64,000 nt of DNA. Source: Scalesia atractyloides. Lineage: Eukaryota > Streptophyta > Magnoliopsida > Asterales > Asteraceae. The DNA is taken from positions 34,845,476 through 34,909,475 of the forward strand of contig CAMTDV010000022.1 in the NCBI GenBank assembly GCA_947069175.1, written 5' to 3'. Below the pieces are notes generated by a model. It worked only from the letters and a program-made list of their open reading frames with translations. It made no database searches and was not told where the DNA came from. Made by a program: the position numbers and the translations under genes. Positions 19,285-31,975 of the stretch are shown in pieces (positions within the stretch are counted from its first letter, which is position 1; each line of letters begins with the position of its first letter).

Positions 19285-21068
19285 ACCGGGGATGCTATCA
19301 GTGTGGTAGCACTGCTCATTTCAGAAGAGACTGCCCACAGTTGCGCAACAACAACAATAATGGTGGAAACAACCACAACCACAATAACCACAACAACAAT
19401 AATAACAACAACAATGGGAACGGTGGCACAGGAGGTGCCAAAGGTCGTGCATTTACATTGGGCCGCGGAGAGGCCAGAAACGACACGAACGTGGTCACCG
19501 GTAAGTTTCCCCTTAATGAACATTTTTCTACTGTGCTTTTTGATACGGGTGCGGATAGGAGTTTTATATCTGAGTCTTTTAGGAAGAACCTAAATCTCAC
19601 GCTTAAACCATTAGAGACCCCTTATGTGATAGAATTAGCCAATGGTAAATCGGTAGATGTGACCCAAATCGTATCCGGCTGTCAACTCAAACTCGCGGGC
19701 CACACTTTTACCATTGATCTGATGACAACTACCCTGGGTAGTTTTAACGTGGTAGTCGGAATGGACTGGCTATCCGACGTCCGGGCTGAAGTTCTCTGCT
19801 TCGAAAAGTCTATCCGTATTCCACTCTCGAACGACGAAATCCTGACAGTACAAGGCGATAAGGCAAGCGCCGTCACCAACATCATCTCATACATGCAAGC
19901 GCAGAAGTATCTTCGGAAAAAGAATTCCTTCGCTTTACTCGCACTAATTACCGAACAGCCTAAGGACGAGAAACGTATAGAAGACATCCCTGTCGTCCGT
20001 GATTTTTCCGATGTATTCCCAGAAGAACTACCTGGTCTTCCACCACATCGACAATTGGAGTTTGAAATCGAATTGGCACGCAATGCAACTCCTATCGCCA
20101 AGGCTCCATACCGCCTAGCTCCAGCCGAGCTGCAGGAGCTGTCTACCCAACTTCAAGAGCTGCTAGAAAAAGGATTTATCCGACCACGCGTTTCGCCATG
20201 GGGAGCTCCAGTCCTGTTTGTCAAGAAGAAGGACGGGACTTTCCGCATGTGCATCGACTATAGGGAACTCAACAAGGTTACAGTCAAGAACCGATACCCG
20301 TTACCTCGCATCGACGATCTATTCGACCAGCTGCAAGGGTCAAGTTACTACTCTAAGATTGATTTACGGTCCGGTTATCATCAGCTACGCGTCAGGGAGG
20401 AGGATATCGCCAAGACGGCATTTCGCACTCGGTATGGCCATTACGAGTTCTTGGTCATGCCATTCGGTCTCACCAACGCACCCGCGGTATTCATGGACCT
20501 CATGAACCGCGTGTGTAAACCATACCTCGACAAGTTTGTCATTGTGTTCATCGATGACATACTCATCTACTCCAAAAGTGAAGAAGAACATGCGGAACAC
20601 CTACGATTACTGCTAGGGCTGCTTCAACAGGAAAAACTATATGCTAAGCTTTCGAAGTGTGATTTCTGGATTCGGGAAGTTCAGTTTCTCGGGCACGTCG
20701 TGAATGAAAAGGGTATCCACGTAGACCCTGCCAAGATTGAAGCCATCAAAAACTGGGATGCACCTAAGACACCGACGGAGATCCGCCAATTTTTGGGATT
20801 GGCTGGTTACTACAGACACTTCATCGAGGGATTTTCAAAGATTGCACAGCCGCTTACTACCCTCACCCAGAAAGGCATCAAGTATGCTTGGGGTGAAAAG
20901 CAAGAAGCAGCATTTCAATTGCTGAAGCAGAAACTTTGCAGTGCACCCATTCTGTCCTTGCCGGAAGGGACAGATGACTTTGTAGTGTATTGTGATGCTT
21001 CCATTCAGGGGTTGGGATGCGTACTCATGCAACGCGATAGGTCATCGCGTATGCGTCACGACAGCTGA
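19200..21068 (+). pseudogene. Array copy 2 pol, part 1 (protease, RT, RNase H start), frameshifted
   Basis: Same domains as copy 1 pol up to the RNase H catalytic region. One A is missing near 21039 (GCGATAGGTC against GCGATAAGGTC in copies 1 and 3), which ends the frame at 21068. The native frame resumes after this point and reaches the shared amber codon 21230-21232. Confidence 0.85.
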
Positions 21069-21232
21069 AAGTTCACGAGAAAAACTACACGACGCATGAC
21101 CTGGAATTGGGAGCAGTAGTGTTTGCACTTAAGATTTGGAGACACTACCTCTATGGAACCAAGTGCACAATCTTCACAGACCACAAAAGCCTCCAACACA
21201 TCTTTGATCAGAAGGAGTTGAACATGCGATAG

Positions 21233-22837
21233 CGTCGCTGGGTCGAACTCTTGAACGATTATGAGTGTGCCATTCGGTATCACCCGGGTAAAGCTAACGT
21301 GGTAGCTGATGCACTCAGTAGGAAGGAACACTTGAAACCTCGTCGCGTACGAGCACTACAACTCACTATTCATTCGGGGCTACCCGATCAAATACGCGAC
21401 GCCCAGTTAGAAGCAGTTAAGGAGGAACACATCAAAGCCGAATCAGTGGGAAAAATGGAACGCGATTGGGAAGTAAAGCCCAATGGAGCCCGGTATTTCA
21501 TGAATCGCATATGGGTACCTCTCTACGGAAACCTCAGAGAGCTAGTCATGGACGAAGCTCACAAATCTCGATACTCTGTCCATCCGGGTTCGGATAAGAT
21601 GTATCAAGACCTTAAAGCTGCGTATCGGTGGCCCAACATGAAAGCCGATATAGCCACCTACGTGAGTAAATGTTTGACTTGTGCAAAAGTCAAGGTGGAG
21701 TATCAAAAGCCATCGGGGCTACTCCAACAACCTGAGATCCCAGTGTGGAAGTGGGATCAGATCTCAATGGATTTCATCACTAAACTCCCGCGAACCTTGG
21801 GTGGTTGCGATACCATCTGGGTGATCGTGGATCGTTTAACTAAGTCCGCACACTTCCTAGCTATTAAAGAAACAGATAAGATGGAGAAGTTGACTCGCAT
21901 CTACATTAAGGAAGTAGTTTCTCGGCACGGAGTGCCAACATCCATCATCTCAGACAGAGATGCTCGCTTCACGTCGAACTTCTGGCAGTCACTCCAGAAA
22001 GCGTTGGGAACCCGCTTAGATATGAGCACAGCTTATCACCCTCAGACTGATGGTCAAAGCAAAAGGACCATACAAACCTTGGAAGACATGCTTAGGGCAT
22101 GCGTGGTGGACTTCGGAAATAATTGGGAGATTCACCTGCCTCTAGTAGAATTCTCATATAACAACAGCTATCATACGAGTATCTCGGCAGCACCGTTTGA
22201 AGCATTATACGGTCGTAAATGTAGATCACCGGTCTGCTGGGCAGAACTCGGTGACAGTCAACTCACAGGCCCTGAATTAATACTTGAGGCTACTGAAAAG
22301 ATTGTACAAATCAGAAACCGCATGGCGGCGGCACGAGATCGACAGAAAAGCTACGCTGATCAACGACGCAAACCGCTCGAATTTCAAGTAGGCGACCGCG
22401 TCCTACTAAAGGTGTCACCCTGGAAGGGTGTAATCCGCTTTGGAAAACGGGGCAAACTTAACCCACGGTACGTAGGCCCGTTTGTAATCTTGAAACGTAT
22501 CGGACCCGTAGCTTACCAATTAGACCTTCCTGCCGAACTCAGTGGAGTTCACAACGTATTTCACGTTTCAAATCTGAAGAAGTGCCTATCAGATGAAACT
22601 TTAGTTATTCCATTGGATGAGATCCAAGTGGATGAACAACTACACTTCGTGGAAAAGCCTATTGAGATCATGGATCGTTAGATCAAGACTCGAAGGCACA
22701 GCAAGATTCCAATCGTTAAAGTTCGTTGGGACTCTAAGCGGGGACCGGAGTTCACGTGGGAAAGAGAGGACCAAATGAAAAGCAAATACCCACACCTCTT
22801 CGCAACTGAGCAGCAAACTAACGATACCAGTAACTAA
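21233..22837 (+). pseudogene. Array copy 2 pol, part 2: integrase and chromodomain-like tail
   Basis: From the shared TAG (21230-21232) the frame runs through integrase (first Met 21251) to the second shared TAG at 22679-22681, then the chromodomain-like tail to about 22837. The catalytic glutamate position is lysine again (codon 22061-22063). Confidence 0.85.
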
Positions 22838-23099
22838 ATTTTCGGGACGAAAATTCTTTCAACAAGGGGATGATGTGACAACCTGGAAATTTCTCATACT
22901 TTCGTGTACTATTGTTGACTAAATTCTTGTGCATGGCACTTGGAAATCTTTGTGTATGACACTTGGGAACTTCTTGTAACGTTGCGTACCATTATAAACG
23001 AACTAACTCTTTTTTGCGTGGCACTCTAAACATGTACGTTACATGCTAAACCGCGTTTACTCAATTTTCGGGACGAAAATTCTTTCAACATGGGGATAA

Positions 23100-25971
23100 T
23101 GTGATATCCCGGGTTTTTCAGATAACTTACACGTGACACATGCCGAATAATGTATATGCTAAGTATTAAACATGCACGAGTTAAATGAATACGTGTTGTG
23201 TGTTGTGTGATTGTTTTAGTTATAGAATAATTACAGTAGATATGTACACGAACTGAACCGAACTGCGACCGAACCAACTTCGATTCATTGTGACTCTAGG
23301 AGTAACAAGTTTTAAACTTTAACTCAAGTCAAGTCCTCGGCCAAGATCAAATCCAAACCGAGAGCAAACCTAAACCCTAAACCAAAACACTCTCGGCCGA
23401 GATCAAGTTCAAAACCGCGGATTTATTGAGTTCAAACCCAAACCGAACTCACCCTTGTCCTTGGCAGCGAGATCAAGTCCAAACCAAACTAACTCACCCT
23501 AGTTCCTCGGCCACGACTCTAGCCAAAACCGTGATCCTCATCTTGTTGCGCCTATATATACAACACCCATACATACTCTTTCACAATTCGAAAACCCTAA
23601 CAAACAAGACAGCCGTCGGCTGCCTTACTCATGCTTTCTTCTCGGTCGCAGCAAGCAGCAGCCGAAGCCTTCATCATCTCAGTCGCAAAACAGCCCTTTT
23701 ACTTGTTCCTTGGATCGCCAGTTCAGCCTTGATACACTTCATCTAGATCACAAACAGCTTAGTCTCATTCCTCGGTCGCGAAATCAGCTTTTCCTTCCTC
23801 CCGGTCGCAACAGTCCTCGCCATCTCAGTCTTCGGCAGCGATTTTTGTTGATCATCGGTTTCTTATCTAAATCACGGTTCGTTTACTCTACCGTTAAAAG
23901 ACTCGAATTTGTCATATCATCTTCGGAACACATGTGTTTGATTGTATTGTTTTCAGATTATGTGAGTGTTAAGTAATCGGCTGTTTTGATTGTTGATTCA
24001 TGTGCATGATTGTTTCTGGATATCATAAGTTTGCAAGTGTGTTTTGTTTGTAAAAACTAGAAGTAAGAACTAGGGTTTGCATGGATAAGTTGTTAGTAGT
24101 AAACTATGATTAAAAATCGGTTCTTGCTCGCTTAGGTTGATCAATAGGAACGGTTTATGTAAGTTGTAATAATAATATGCTGAAACAGGATGCTGATTAA
24201 AAGTTACAGCCGATTTCATCTGGCTGTAACTCGGTCGATAGTTGTCGAAAAACGGATTTTCTGATGTCTAGAACGTAGAGATTTGAATAAGGAATCTAAT
24301 GGCGCAGGATTCATAATTTTCTGAAGTCGTTTGATATTTTTAAAGGGCTAAATAAGTTCAGTAACTAAAACTGTGAAAATCCTGAAATTTTGCTAGTTGT
24401 TTGTCAAGTAGATTCTAAAATCAGTAGGGAGTTGAGTCATGATTTTTGTACAGCAACTAGGTATAGAAATTTCCGGGCAACTCCAACTGGAATTTTGTTA
24501 ATCGGACGATCAGTGATTTTTAAATAAATTCTTCGTGGACTGCAGTCAGAAAGCGGTAAATCTGACTGCAGCTTAGTGAATTAATATTTATGGTTAATTG
24601 GTAAAGATTTAGGACTTGGGAAAATTATATAAATTTCTATGGTATAAATGTCACCTACTGTAAAAATATTGGAATTTTTGGAATGTTAGAACTATTTTAT
24701 AAAAATCCTAGAAAACAGCTGAATAATTGAGTGTTAAGCAGAAAGTTGATAACTTGTGATTTTATGCATTAAAGTGTTGCATGGATTTGGAATATGTTCA
24801 TGATAAGTTGTTTGATTACTATGATCACATGAGAATACTTGCATGCATGTTTGAGTGTTAGATATGTTGTTTGTGTGTATCACTTTGTGAGTAAATTGCG
24901 TGTGGAATTTGTATTGGTGTGATTTCACACTGACGTGTAATTAATTGGTTTGTTAGGACGCAACTAGCGGTCCCATCTCTTATAACATCTTTGCTACACT
25001 AACCGAGCAAATAAAGGTGAGTTCACGGCCCCTAACTTTATCCGGTTTTTAAACAACAGGGGGAGAAACATGTATACACTCTCAAACTCAATCTCTTTAC
25101 GTTATACGAATTTAACGTCACATAACTATACGGTAACTAAGTTAATGTTAATGTAATGTTATGGTCACTAAGCAGCTTTATCACTTAAGTCCTCGACAAT
25201 CTCCTCGGATCGTTAGTATTTGGGTTAAATAGCGGGGGAATTATAAGTAGTACTACTGGGCCCGACAAGCCCCATCCGAGCTAGTCGCGCTAGCCGACCT
25301 GGTATGGTCAACGGGTGAATAATTGGCCTAACACCGCCATGGTCATGTGATAGGCCTGGCAAAACGGAGGCACAACAGTCAGCTTCGATCGCGAACTCTT
25401 ACGTGACATGACTTTAGGCTAGCTACCTATATATATTAACATTGAACTTAATTACGAATCAACTTAATATTCCGGATGGGAATATTGGAAGCAACAACTT
25501 ATTATTCCGGGATTGGAATAATGGAACCGATACGTTATCCCGGGTTGGGGATAACGGAGTAATTAAACTATAACCGAACAAACGAATTTATGAAAACCTG
25601 TGAACTCACTCATCTTTAATGTTGACACTTGTTTCTTTACATGTTTCTCAGGACGCTAGGAGCTCTAGGTGCACGCACATGCATTGAACAAGACATCATT
25701 ATCGAGTCTTATTTATTAATATTGTTTTGGGATTTTTCGTTTGTTTTGGCGTTTGTGTTGGCGCCCGCATCACTACTTACTTATGCTTCCGCTCAAACTT
25801 TAAAACTAATGCTCTGCTAAATATTGGTAATTGATATAAAATCTACAAAGAAGATTTTGGAAAACGTATAATCAGATCATGTAGAGTCGTTCGACGTACT
25901 AGTGTTTCAGATTCTGGTTTGTTCACACGCCTCGCGGTAAAACTCCGCAAGTGGAAATTGAGGGTGTGACA
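23100..25971 (+). repeat. Array LTR3 (internal, recombinant)
   Basis: 2872 bp; TATA at 23553-23561; triple hairpin 25466-25556. It has the LTR4 state on its left and the LTR1 state at the scorable right-hand site, like LTR2. It shows single-base losses relative to the others (near 23268, 24409, 24534, 25473 and 25853) but no private substitution that I found. Confidence 0.95.
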
Positions 25972-25974
25972 GAT

Positions 25975-25987
25975 TGGTATCAAAGCC
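25975..25987 (+). promoter_or_regulatory. Array copy 3 primer binding site
   Basis: TGGTATCAAAGCC three bases after LTR3. Confidence 0.9.
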
Positions 25988-26177
25988 ACTAGCTATAGAG
26001 AACCAGGTTTGCATTAGAAGTAGACCTAAACTATAGCTGATATCACGACACTAGACTTAGTTTGGCATCGAATTATTATATCTTGTTATGCAATATGCCA
26101 CAATCGTGTTTGGTAGATTATACTTTCATAATAAGAAATGAAAACAACTCGTAACTAACTACACGACCTAACAGGCA

Positions 26178-26803
26178 ATGTCATCAACCTCATCGTCATC
26201 ATCGTCCGACAGACTTACGCCACCAAGGGCACCAGGAAAGGCACCAATGGTGGAACCCATACCACCTTATGGCGTGGAGACACGCTCAGCAGCGAGGAAA
26301 AGGCTCGCTCTGGGGAGGAGTCGTCGTTACGCCCAACTATTGCTGTACCGGTTGAACCGGTTAATCCTGTAGAAATAGGAGTTGACATGCTTAGAATCCT
26401 GGTGCATACACAACAAAAACAGCTAGAAAGAATGCAGGAAACCATCCTGGCACAAGGATGGATGATCCGACACCTTACCGGGAAGACCGACTCGCTCGAA
26501 GAAGAGCATCGTACGAGCAAGATAGCTCGTAACACCATAGCCAGAGATCTGCGTGCTGAGCAGATAAGAGCCGACTGGCTGGAGGACAGAGTCCTGGAAA
26601 ATAGTTGGAACATTCAGGAACTGCAAAATCAAGCACTTGCACCAGCACAGGCCCCTCCAGTGCCGGTAGAGGAGGATCCAGAAGAGGATCCAGAGGAGGA
26701 TCCTGAAGAGGATCCGGAGGAGGACCCAGCTGAAGAAGCTGGAAATGCCGCACAGGATGACGGCAACGACAGTGACTTGGGGAATGGAGACGTAGACGAC
26801 TGA
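26178..26803 (+). pseudogene. Array copy 3 ORF1, frameshifted
   Basis: As copy 2 ORF1, with five EEDP units, but one G is missing near 26313 (CTGGGGAGG against CTGGGGGAGG). The first frame therefore ends at 26372, and the rest is open from 26387 to 26803. Confidence 0.65.
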
Positions 26804-27061
26804 CACGTCTCGTTTATATTATTTGTTTTCCTTCAGTTTATTTATTTTCCCACTTGTGTTTAACTTGAGACTTTATAGTGAATTCTATGTGTGATTTGCA
26901 CTTTTGTAAGACGTTGAAATTTCAGTTAATCAAGTATTTCTTTTGATTATTTAACATATTGAGTTGACATAACTTACTAATTATTAAAGTACAAAGTAGG
27001 ATAACTATATTGGATATATAGACTGATCGGGGTGTGCTTGTGTTGTGTTTCGAAGATCTAA

Positions 27062-28160
27062 ATGGCGACTGGAAGACGTGGAAACCTTAACTTGACGCCC
27101 GAAGAGCTAGCTGCCATGATCCAGGAGCATGTGAACGCAGCTTTAGCGGGTGTTCAGAACCAGCCGGCAGGTAACCATTATTAAATTTTCGCGTGAGAAT
27201 CTAATAGTGAGGCTAGTAAAATTCCTTGCTGACTTCCTGTCCTCTGTCAGCAGAGGGGGCTTTAACCCCTACAAGATGTTCCTTGACGCAAAGCCTAGCA
27301 AATTCTCGGGGGCGGAAGGACCCATTGGACTGGTCCGCTGGATCGAAAAATCGGAATCTGTTTTTGAAATGTGCAACTGCCTCGAGGCCAACAAAGTCAA
27401 ATATGCAGCCTCAACACTGGAAGATGGGGCACTGACATGGTGGAATGCCCAAGTCCAAACACGTGGGCTTATAGCTGCGAATGCAATGGCATGGACTGAG
27501 TTCAAGGCCCTGATTAAAGAGGAGTACTGTCCACGAGACAGAGTGCAACAATTGGAGCAAGCTCTATGGAACCACAAGATGGTGGGATCGGAAATTGAAG
27601 CTTACACCGCAAAACACCATGACTTGGTATTTCTGTGTCCTGAATTGGCTAACACGGTGGAGAAAAGACTCGAGTTCTATATCGGGGGTCTGGTTCCGGA
27701 AATTCAGGGTATGGTGATGTCTAGTAACCCTGTAACTGAACATCAAGCAATCCGATTGGCTCACAAACTCACCGATAAGGCGGTGGAACAGAAGAAACTG
27801 CCAGCACGGGGTACAACTGAAGTTGCCCCGGACAACAAAAGAAAGTTTGAAGACTCCACCATTCGACAGTCTTCGTCATCTTATCCACAGCAAGGGAACC
27901 AGAAACGGTTCAATCACTATCACAGCCATCGGGGTCATCAAAACCAGCCGCCAACAACAACAACAACAACACCCCGAATGCAAGCGGATATGCGGGTCGA
28001 AAGCCGCAGTGCAACCGCTGTAATCTCCACCATAACGGCCCTTGTGCCGGAAGTCGCTGCCAAAGATGTGGCAAGGTGGGACATGCAGCAAAGGATTGTC
28101 GTGGGGAAATCATGTCCCGACAAAATCAGAATCAGCCCCAGGGTCAGCAGCAGGATATAA
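27062..28160 (+). pseudogene. Array copy 3 gag, acceptor-adjacent frameshift
   Basis: Exon 1 27062-27170, putative intron 27171-27253, exon 2 27254-28160. One G is missing directly after the acceptor (AGCAGAGGGGG against AGCAGGAGGGGG), so splicing at the same site would be out of frame. The loss also opens a read-through frame from 27150. Gag domain motifs are otherwise as in copy 1. Confidence 0.7.
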
Positions 28161-30109
28161 ACCGGGGATGCTATCAGTGTGGTAGCACTGCTCATTTCAG
28201 AAGAGACTGCCCACAGTTGCGCAACAACAACAATAATGGTGGAAACAACCACAACCACAATAACCACAACAACAATAATAACAACAACAATGGGAACGGT
28301 GGCACAGGAGGTGCCAAAGGTCGTGCATTTACATTGGGCCGCGGAGAGGCCAGAAACGACACAAACGTGGTCACCGGTAAGTTTCCCCTTAATGAACATT
28401 TTTCTACTGTGCTTTTTGATACGGGTGCGGATAGGAGTTTTATATCTGAGTCTTTTAGGAAGAACCTAAATCTCACGCTTAAACCATTAGAGACCCCTTA
28501 TGTGATAGAATTAGCCAATGGTAAATCGGTAGATGTGACCCAAATCGTATCCGGCTGTCAACTCAAACTCGCGGGCCACACTTTTACCATTGATCTGATG
28601 ACAACTACCCTGGGTAGTTTTAACGTGGTAGTCGGAATGGACTGGCTATCCGACGTCCGGGCTGAAGTTCTCTGCTTCGAAAAGTCTATCCGTATTCCAC
28701 TCTCGAACGACGAAATCCTGACAGTACAAGGCGATAAGGCAAGCGCCGTCACCAACATCATCTCATACATGCAAGCGCAGAAGTATCTTCGGAAAAAGAA
28801 TTCCTTCGCTTTACTCGCACTAATTACCGAACAGCCTAAGGACGAGAAACGTATAGAAGACATCCCTGTCGTCCGTGATTTTTCCGATGTATTCCCAGAA
28901 GAACTACCTGGTCTTCCACCACATCGACAATTGGAGTTTGAAATCGAATTGGCACGCAATGCAACTCCTATCGCCAAGGCTCCATACCGCCTAGCTCCAG
29001 CCGAGCTGCAGGAGCTGTCTACCCAACTTCAAGAGCTGCTAGAAAAAGGATTTATCCGACCACAGCGTTTCGCCATGGGGAGCTCCAGTCCTGTTTGTCA
29101 AGAAGAAGGACGGGACTTTCCGCATGTGCATCGACTATAGGGAACTCAACAAGGTTACAGTCAAGAACCGATACCCGTTACCTCGCATCGACGATCTATT
29201 CGACCAGCTGCAAGGGTCAAGTTACTACTCTAAGATTGATTTACGGTCCGGTTATCATCAGCTACGCGTCAGGGAGGAGGATATCGCCAAGACGGCATTT
29301 CGCACTCGGTATGGCCATTACGAGTTCTTGGTCATGCCATTCGGTCTCACCAACGCACCCGCGGTATTCATGGACCTCATGAACCGCGTGTGTAAACCAT
29401 ACCTCGACAAGTTTGTCATTGTGTTCATCGATGACATACTCATCTACTCCAAAAGTGAAGAAGAACATGCGGAACACCTACGATTACTGCTAGGGCTGCT
29501 TCAACAGGAAAAACTATATGCAAGCTTTCGAAGTGTGATTTCTGGATTCGGGAAGTTCAGTTTCTCGGGCACGTCGTGAATGAAAAGGGTATCCACGTAG
29601 ACCCTGCCAAGATTGAAGCCATCAAAAACTGGGATGCACCTAAGACACCGACGGAGATCCGCCAATTTTTGGGATTGGCTGGTTACTACAGACACTTCAT
29701 CGAGGGATTTTCAAAGATTGCACAGCCGCTTACTACCCTCACCCAGAAAGGCATCAAGTATGCTTGGGGTGAAAAGCAAGAAGCAGCATTTCAATTGCTG
29801 AAGCAGAAACTTTGCAGTGCACCCATTCTGTCCTTGCCGGAAGGGACAGATGACTTTGTAGTGTATTGTGATGCTTCCATTCAGGGGTTGGGATGCGTAC
29901 TCATGCAACGCGATAAGGTCATCGCGTATGCGTCACGACAGCTGAAAGTTCACGAGAAAAACTACACGACGCATGACCTGGAATTGGGAGCAGTAGTGTT
30001 TGCACTTAAGATTTGGAGACACTACCTCTATGGAACCAAGTGCACAATCTTCACAGACCACAAAAGCCTCCAACACATCTTTGATCAGAAGGAGTTGAAC
30101 ATGCGATAG
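28076..30109 (+). pseudogene. Array copy 3 pol, part 1, two frameshifts
   Basis: Zinc knuckles, protease (DTGA) and RT (FIDD) are all present, but an extra A near 29065 (CCACAGCG against CCACGCG) and a missing T near 29521 split the frame into 28076-29140, 29124-29579 and 29576-30109. The shared amber codon is at 30107-30109. Confidence 0.85.
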
Positions 30110-31713
30110 CGTCGCTGGGTCGAACTCTTGAACGATTATGAGTGTGCCATTCGGTATCACCCGGGTAAAGCTAACGTGGTAGCTGATGCACTCAGTAGGA
30201 AGGAACACTTGAAACCTCGTCGCGTACGAGCACTACAACTCACTATTCATTCGGGGCTACCCGATCAAATACGCGACGCCCAGTTAGAAGCAGTTAAGGA
30301 GGAACACATCAAAGCCGAATCAGTGGGAAAAATGGAACGCGATTGGGAAGTAAAGCCCAATGGAGCCCGGTATTTCATGAATCGCATATGGGTACCTCTC
30401 TACGGAAACCTCAGAGAGCTAGTCATGGACGAAGCTCACAAATCTCGATACTCTGTCCATCCGGGTTCGGATAAGATGTATCAAGACCTTAAAGCTGCGT
30501 ATCGGTGGCCCAACATGAAAGCCGATATAGCCACCTACGTGAGTAAATGTTTGACTTGTGCAAAAGTCAAGGTGGAGTATCAAAAGCCATCGGGGCTACT
30601 CCAACAACCTGAGATCCCAGTGTGGAAGTGGGATCAGATCTCAATGGATTTCATCACTAAACTCCCGCGAACCTTGGGTGGTTGCGATACCATCTGGGTG
30701 ATCGTGGATCGTTTAACTAAGTCCGCACACTTCCTAGCTATTAAAGAAACAGATAAGATGGAGAAGTTGACTCGCATCTACATTAAGGAAGTAGTTTCTC
30801 GGCACGGAGTGCCAACATCCATCATCTCAGACAGAGATGCTCGCTTCACGTCGAACTTCTGGCAGTCACTCCAGAAAGCGTTGGGAACCCGCTTAGATAT
30901 GAGCACAGCTTATCACCCTCAGACTGATGGTCAAAGCAAAAGGACCATACAAACCTTGGAAGACATGCTTAGGGCATGCGTGGTGGACTTCGGAAATAAT
31001 TGGGAGATTCACCTGCCTCTAGTAGAATTCTCATATAACAACAGCTATCATACGAGTATCTCGGCAGCACCGTTTGAAGCATTATACGGTCGTAAATGTA
31101 GATCACTGGTCTGCTGGGCAGAACTCGGTGACAGTCAACTCACAGGCCCTGAATTAATACTTGAGGCTACTGAAAAGATTGTACAAATCAGAAACCGCAT
31201 GGCGGCGGCACGAGATCGACAGAAAAGCTACGCTGATCAACGACGCAAACCGCTCGAATTTCAAGTAGGCGACCGCGTCCTACTAAAGGTGTCACCCTGG
31301 AAGGGTGTAATCCGCTTTGGAAAACGGGGCAAACTTAACCCACGGTACGTAGGCCCGTTTGTAATCTTGAAACGTATCGGACCCGTAGCTTACCAATTAG
31401 ACCTTCCTGCCGAACTCAGTGGAGTTCACAAGTATTTCACGTTTCAAATCTGAAGAAGTGCCTATCAGATGAAACTTTAGTTATTCCATTGGATGAGATC
31501 CAAGTGGATGAACAACTACACTTCGTGGAAAAGCCTATTGAGATCATGGATCGTTAGATCAAGACTCGAAGGCACAGCAAGATTCCAATCGTTAAAGTTC
31601 GTTGGGACTCTAAGCGGGGACCGGAGTTCACGTGGGAAAGAGAGGACCAAATGAAAAGCAAATACCCACACCTCTTCGCAACTGAGCAGCAAACTAACGA
31701 TACCAGTAACTAA
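30110..31713 (+). pseudogene. Array copy 3 pol, part 2: integrase and tail, frameshifted
   Basis: Integrase is open from 30128 but a missing C near 31431 (CACAAGTATTTC against CACAACGTATTTC) diverts the frame to a stop at 31453. The catalytic glutamate position is lysine (codon 30938-30940). The second shared amber codon lies near 31555, in GGATCGTTAGATC. Confidence 0.85.
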
Positions 31714-31975
31714 ATTTTCGGGACGAAAATTCTTTCAACAAGGGGATGATGTGACAACCTGGAAATTTCTCATACTTTCGTGTACTATTGTTGACTAAAT
31801 TCTTGTGCATGGCACTTGGAAATCTTTGTGTATGACACTTGGGAACTTCTTGTAACGTTGCGTACCATTATAAACGAACTAACTCTTTTTTGCGTGGCAC
31901 TCTAAACATGTACGTTACATGCTAAACCGCGTTTACTCAATTTTCGGGACGAAAATTCTTTCAACATGGGGATAA